A DNA stretch of 6,962 nucleotides from Candidatus Odinarchaeota archaeon (GTDB taxonomy: Archaea; Asgardarchaeota; JAGGXT01): positions 1 to 6,962 of the forward strand of contig JAGGXT010000256.1 in the NCBI GenBank assembly GCA_021162905.1, read 5' to 3'. Within the stretch, counting starts at the first letter, position 1. Every line of letters starts with the position of its first letter. Under the pieces are notes generated by a model that was given only the letters and a program-made list of their open reading frames with translations, made no database searches and had not been told where the DNA came from. Shown here in pieces: positions 5,219-6,962 of this stretch. The translations under genes and the position numbers were made by a program.

Positions 5219-5533
5219 GGCGGCCGGGACTGATACGAGCACCATGTTCTTGGGATGTGCTTGCTGAGAATCCCATCTCAAACCCGTGACCTGGAAGCGC
5301 CGAGTGTCGCGGTTAGGCTGCTCCCTCCCGGGCCTAACCAGGTTCCCGCGTAAAAGCTCTACTGCAGTCCCTACGGACTGCAGCGAGCTACCACCCAGCC
5401 CTCCAGGGCGAGTTCTCATCGCAGGATTCTCAGCGCACATTCCCAAGAACATGATACCCGTACCAGCATCGGCCCGCCATATAGGGGGTTTGCGGTGAGG
5501 GGGACCCCTAACCCCCCGCCTTACCCGGCCGCC
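5219..5533 (-). ncRNA. ffs: SRP RNA (7S RNA)
   Basis: This is the scaffold of the signal recognition particle, binding SRP54 and SRP19 and targeting ribosomes to the Sec translocon. The 315-nt length fits archaea. The ends GGCGGCCGGG and CCCGGCCGCC pair perfectly (helix 1). Next to the 5' end is the G/C-rich Alu-like part with helices 3 and 4. The long helix 5 brings together AUGUUCUUGGGA and UCCCAAGAACAU. Helix 6 is CUGCAGUCC-GUAG-GGACUGCAG (5362-5383), whose GNAR loop is the SRP19 site. Helix 8 (5311-5339) holds the SRP54 motif AGGCCCGGGAGGGAGCAGCC with a GGGA tetraloop, closed by GGUUAGG/CCUAACC. Helix 8 is only legible on the minus strand, which fixes orientation. A T-run follows the 3' end. 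A TTTTTTAACA motif near 5555-5564 is the likely TATA box. Confidence 0.96.
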
Positions 5534-5702
5534 GAGATAAAATAAACTAACTATGTTAAAAAACTTTTTGAAAGGAAAAATGAAAAAATATTATTCACTC
5601 TCAGCAGTGTGTCTACATTCAGTTTTTAATTGAGTTTATTAATTGATTTAGGAAAAAAAGCTTATTGGCGCTATTTTTACTCGAAAAGAAGTAAAAGGAT
5701 AG
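5534..5702. other. AT-rich spacer between SRP RNA and tRNA-Tyr
   Basis: There is no open frame of note and no GC-rich island here. The left part probably holds the SRP RNA promoter (minus strand, near 5555-5564). The right part holds a short inverted repeat downstream of tRNA-Tyr. Nothing else is recognisable. Confidence 0.5.
5675..5696 (-). terminator. inverted repeat downstream of tRNA-Tyr, possible terminator
   Basis: TTTTACT (5675-5681) and AGTAAAA (5690-5696) form a 7-bp inverted repeat with an 8-base loop. It starts seven bases after the tRNA-Tyr 3' end on the minus strand. T-runs on the coding strand on both sides fit archaeal T-tract termination. The stem is AT-rich and weak, so the T-tracts may matter more than the fold. 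Confidence 0.3.
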
Positions 5703-5826
5703 TCCCGGCGGCCGGATTTGAACCGGCGACCACTCGGTTTCTGCATGTACGAGCGCCGGCTGATAATATTGACGGCGCAATGCCGTAAACTACAGCCGAG
5801 CGCTCTGCCAGCTGAGCTACGCCGGG
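5703..5826 (-). tRNA. tRNA-Tyr (GUA) with intron
   Basis: The acceptor CCCGGCG pairs with CGCCGGG and begins with the C1-G72 pair typical of archaeal tRNA-Tyr. The D-arm is GCUCAGCUGGCAGAGC and the anticodon stem is CUCGG/CCGAG. The spliced loop CUGUAGA gives anticodon GUA. The T-stem GCCGG/CCGGC encloses UUCAAAU and the discriminator is A. The gene spans 124 nt and the mature form 73 nt; CCA is not encoded. It lies about 70 bases after the stop codon of the mtnA-like gene on the same strand. AT-rich motifs in that gap (5838-5848 and about 5859-5872) could supply a promoter, but none is decisive. Confidence 0.95.
5739..5789 (-). other. tRNA-Tyr intron (position 37/38, 51 nt)
   Basis: The intron follows G37 and precedes A38. 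The anticodon-loop bases CUGU pair with GCAG near the intron's 3' end to form the 4-bp central helix of a bulge-helix-bulge. AG|U is then the 5' bulge and AA|A the 3' bulge, matching the archaeal splicing endonuclease signal. Inside, GCGCCG and CGGCGC form a stable hairpin with a 14-base loop. No box C/D motif is seen. Confidence 0.85.
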
Positions 5827-5897
5827 CAAATAATATTCTATTATAAGACTATTGATGCAATTTTATTAATTTTTCGCTAGGGTTGAAATTATAAGGA

Positions 5898-6923
5898 TTA
5901 AGAAATAATTCTTGGAATATTTTTATGATATGGCGGAGTTATTATTCCTTTTTCGGTAATTATCGCTGTAACAAGCTCAGGAGGTGTTATGTCAAAAGCT
6001 GGGTTCATGACTGGAACGTCTTCAGGAACTATTCTAGTTCCTCCTATAAATATTACTTCATTTGGATTTCTCTCTTCAATAATTACGTCATCAACAGAAC
6101 TTTTTAGATCAAAAGTTGATGATGGAGCAGCTACATAGAATGGTATACCATGGTATTTGGCTAAAATTGCAACACCATAGGTACCTATTTTATTAATAAC
6201 ATGACCTGTTTTAAGGATTCTATCTGCGCCAACTATTACTTTATTGATCAAGCCTTTTTTCATTATATATGCAGCCATATTATCAGTAATTACGGTTACA
6301 GGTATGTTATCATAATGAAGCTCAAATGCGGTTAATCTAGCTCCCTGAAGTTTAGGTCTTGTTTCATCGGCATAAACATGAATTCTCTTGCCTTGCTCAA
6401 TTGCTGCCCTTATAACACCCAGTGCTGTTCCATAACCAGCAGTAGCAAGCGCTCCGGCATTACAGTGAGTTAATATACCATCACCGTCTTCAATTAAAGT
6501 TGCTCCATAGGCACCTATTTTTTTATTAGTTTCTATATCTTCTTCCATAATTTTAAGTGCTTCCTTAATAGCAATTTCTTTGATTTCGGCAATATTTTTC
6601 CCTTTACGTAATTCATTTAGCATTCTATCTATAGCCCAAAATAGATTTACAGCCGTTGGTCTGGTTTCTTTTAAAGTCTTTGCAGCTTCCATAGCATCCA
6701 GAAGTATACCATCAACTGTAGTTGCTTTACTTTTCAAAACAGCTAAAACTATTCCAAAAGCAGCAGCCACGCCAATTGCAGGAGCCCCACGAACTTTCAT
6801 CGTTTTTATAGCTTCTGCTACACAGTAGTAGTCAGTACATACAATTTCCACTATTTCATTTGGTAACTTATTTTGGTCTATTAGAATAAGACTATTATTT
6901 TCCCATTTTATAGGTTGTAACAT
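5898..6923 (-). CDS. mtnA: S-methyl-5-thioribose-1-phosphate isomerase MtnA / aIF2B-like
   Basis: The family interconverts methylthioribose-1-phosphate and methylthioribulose-1-phosphate in methionine salvage. Archaeal members are often labelled aIF2B because they share the fold of eIF2B alpha. The 341 residues are the usual full length. MtnA hallmarks are RGAPAIGVAAAFG (45-57), RPTAVNLFWA (88-97), THCNAGALAT (152-161) with catalytic Cys154, ADETRPKLQGARLTA (185-199), VITDNMAAY (211-219) and GADRI with catalytic Asp233. The next segment, KTGHVINKIGTY, departs slightly from the usual NGDxxNKIGTY. Both catalytic residues are present, so the isomerase is favoured over a pure initiation factor. 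GGAGG lies nine bases before the ATG. An overlapping ATG four bases upstream is out of frame. The promoter lies beyond the window edge. Confidence 0.92.
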   Translation of the reverse strand: MLQPIKWENNSLILIDQNKLPNEIVEIVCTDYYCVAEAIKTMKVRGAPAIGVAAAFGIVLAVLKSKATTVDGILLDAMEAAKTLKETRPTAVNLFWAIDRMLNELRKGKNIAEIKEIAIKEALKIMEEDIETNKKIGAYGATLIEDGDGILTHCNAGALATAGYGTALGVIRAAIEQGKRIHVYADETRPKLQGARLTAFELHYDNIPVTVITDNMAAYIMKKGLINKVIVGADRILKTGHVINKIGTYGVAILAKYHGIPFYVAAPSSTFDLKSSVDDVIIEERNPNEVIFIGGTRIVPEDVPVMNPAFDITPPELVTAIITEKGIITPPYHKNIPRIIS

Positions 6924-6962
6924 TCATTTATTCCTCCATCTCTTAAGAACGCACAATAATGA

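Noticed and set aside
5168..5498. Open frames on both strands (94 and 70 residues) in the GC-rich block
   Set aside because: They lie within the SRP RNA, whose paired ends, helix 6 and SRP54-binding helix explain the sequence. The frames are open by chance in GC-rich RNA-coding DNA.
1..6962. CRISPR arrays, insertion sequences, integrase sites or phage genes
   Set aside because: No regularly spaced repeats, transposase, terminal inverted repeats or attachment-type duplications of tRNA 3' ends were seen.

Overview
The window is archaeal. It carries an archaeal histone, ribosomal protein eS17, a two-domain Sm-like protein (SmAP3 type), aPelota, an archaeal RuvC-like protein, an archaeal SRP (7S) RNA and four tRNA genes, two of them with introns at the usual archaeal position 37/38. 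Protein genes are AT-rich while structured RNAs are very GC-rich, as in thermophiles. A protein with the full layout of the eukaryotic oligosaccharyltransferase (OST) subunit OSTC/Ost3, plus a small three-helix protein that resembles DAD1/Ost2, points to an Asgard-type or related archaeon. That placement is inference; no marker here fixes the lineage.

Layout. Left edge: the GTPase end of hflX (+), cut by the window. Then a minus-strand block read right to left: the Sm-like gene, rps17e, the histone gene, tRNA-Glu(CUC) with an intron, and tRNA-Gly(CCC). Short gaps hold probable TATA boxes and purine-rich ribosome binding sites. Middle: a plus-strand small membrane protein (2232-2513), tRNA-Ser(GCU) with an enlarged D-loop, and pelota. 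Convergent to pelota is the OSTC/Ost3-like gene (-), and divergent from that is a RuvC-like gene (+). Right part, all minus strand: a possible box C/D-like small RNA, the SRP RNA, tRNA-Tyr(GUA) with a 51-nt intron, and mtnA/aIF2B-like. The last starts about 40 bases from the right edge.

Shared theme. Most genes serve protein synthesis and export: tRNAs, eS17, HflX and Pelota (ribosome splitting and rescue), SRP RNA (targeting to the membrane) and one or two candidate OST subunits (N-glycosylation at the membrane). The exceptions are chromatin (histone), RNA binding (Sm-like), a nuclease-like protein and methionine salvage (MtnA).

The most interesting points are: the OSTC-like protein together with a candidate DAD1/Ost2 homologue on either side of pelota; a 13-nt hairpin insertion in the tRNA-Ser D-loop whose removal restores a canonical D-arm; and an unassigned GC-rich stretch with two UGAUGA motifs just downstream of the SRP RNA.
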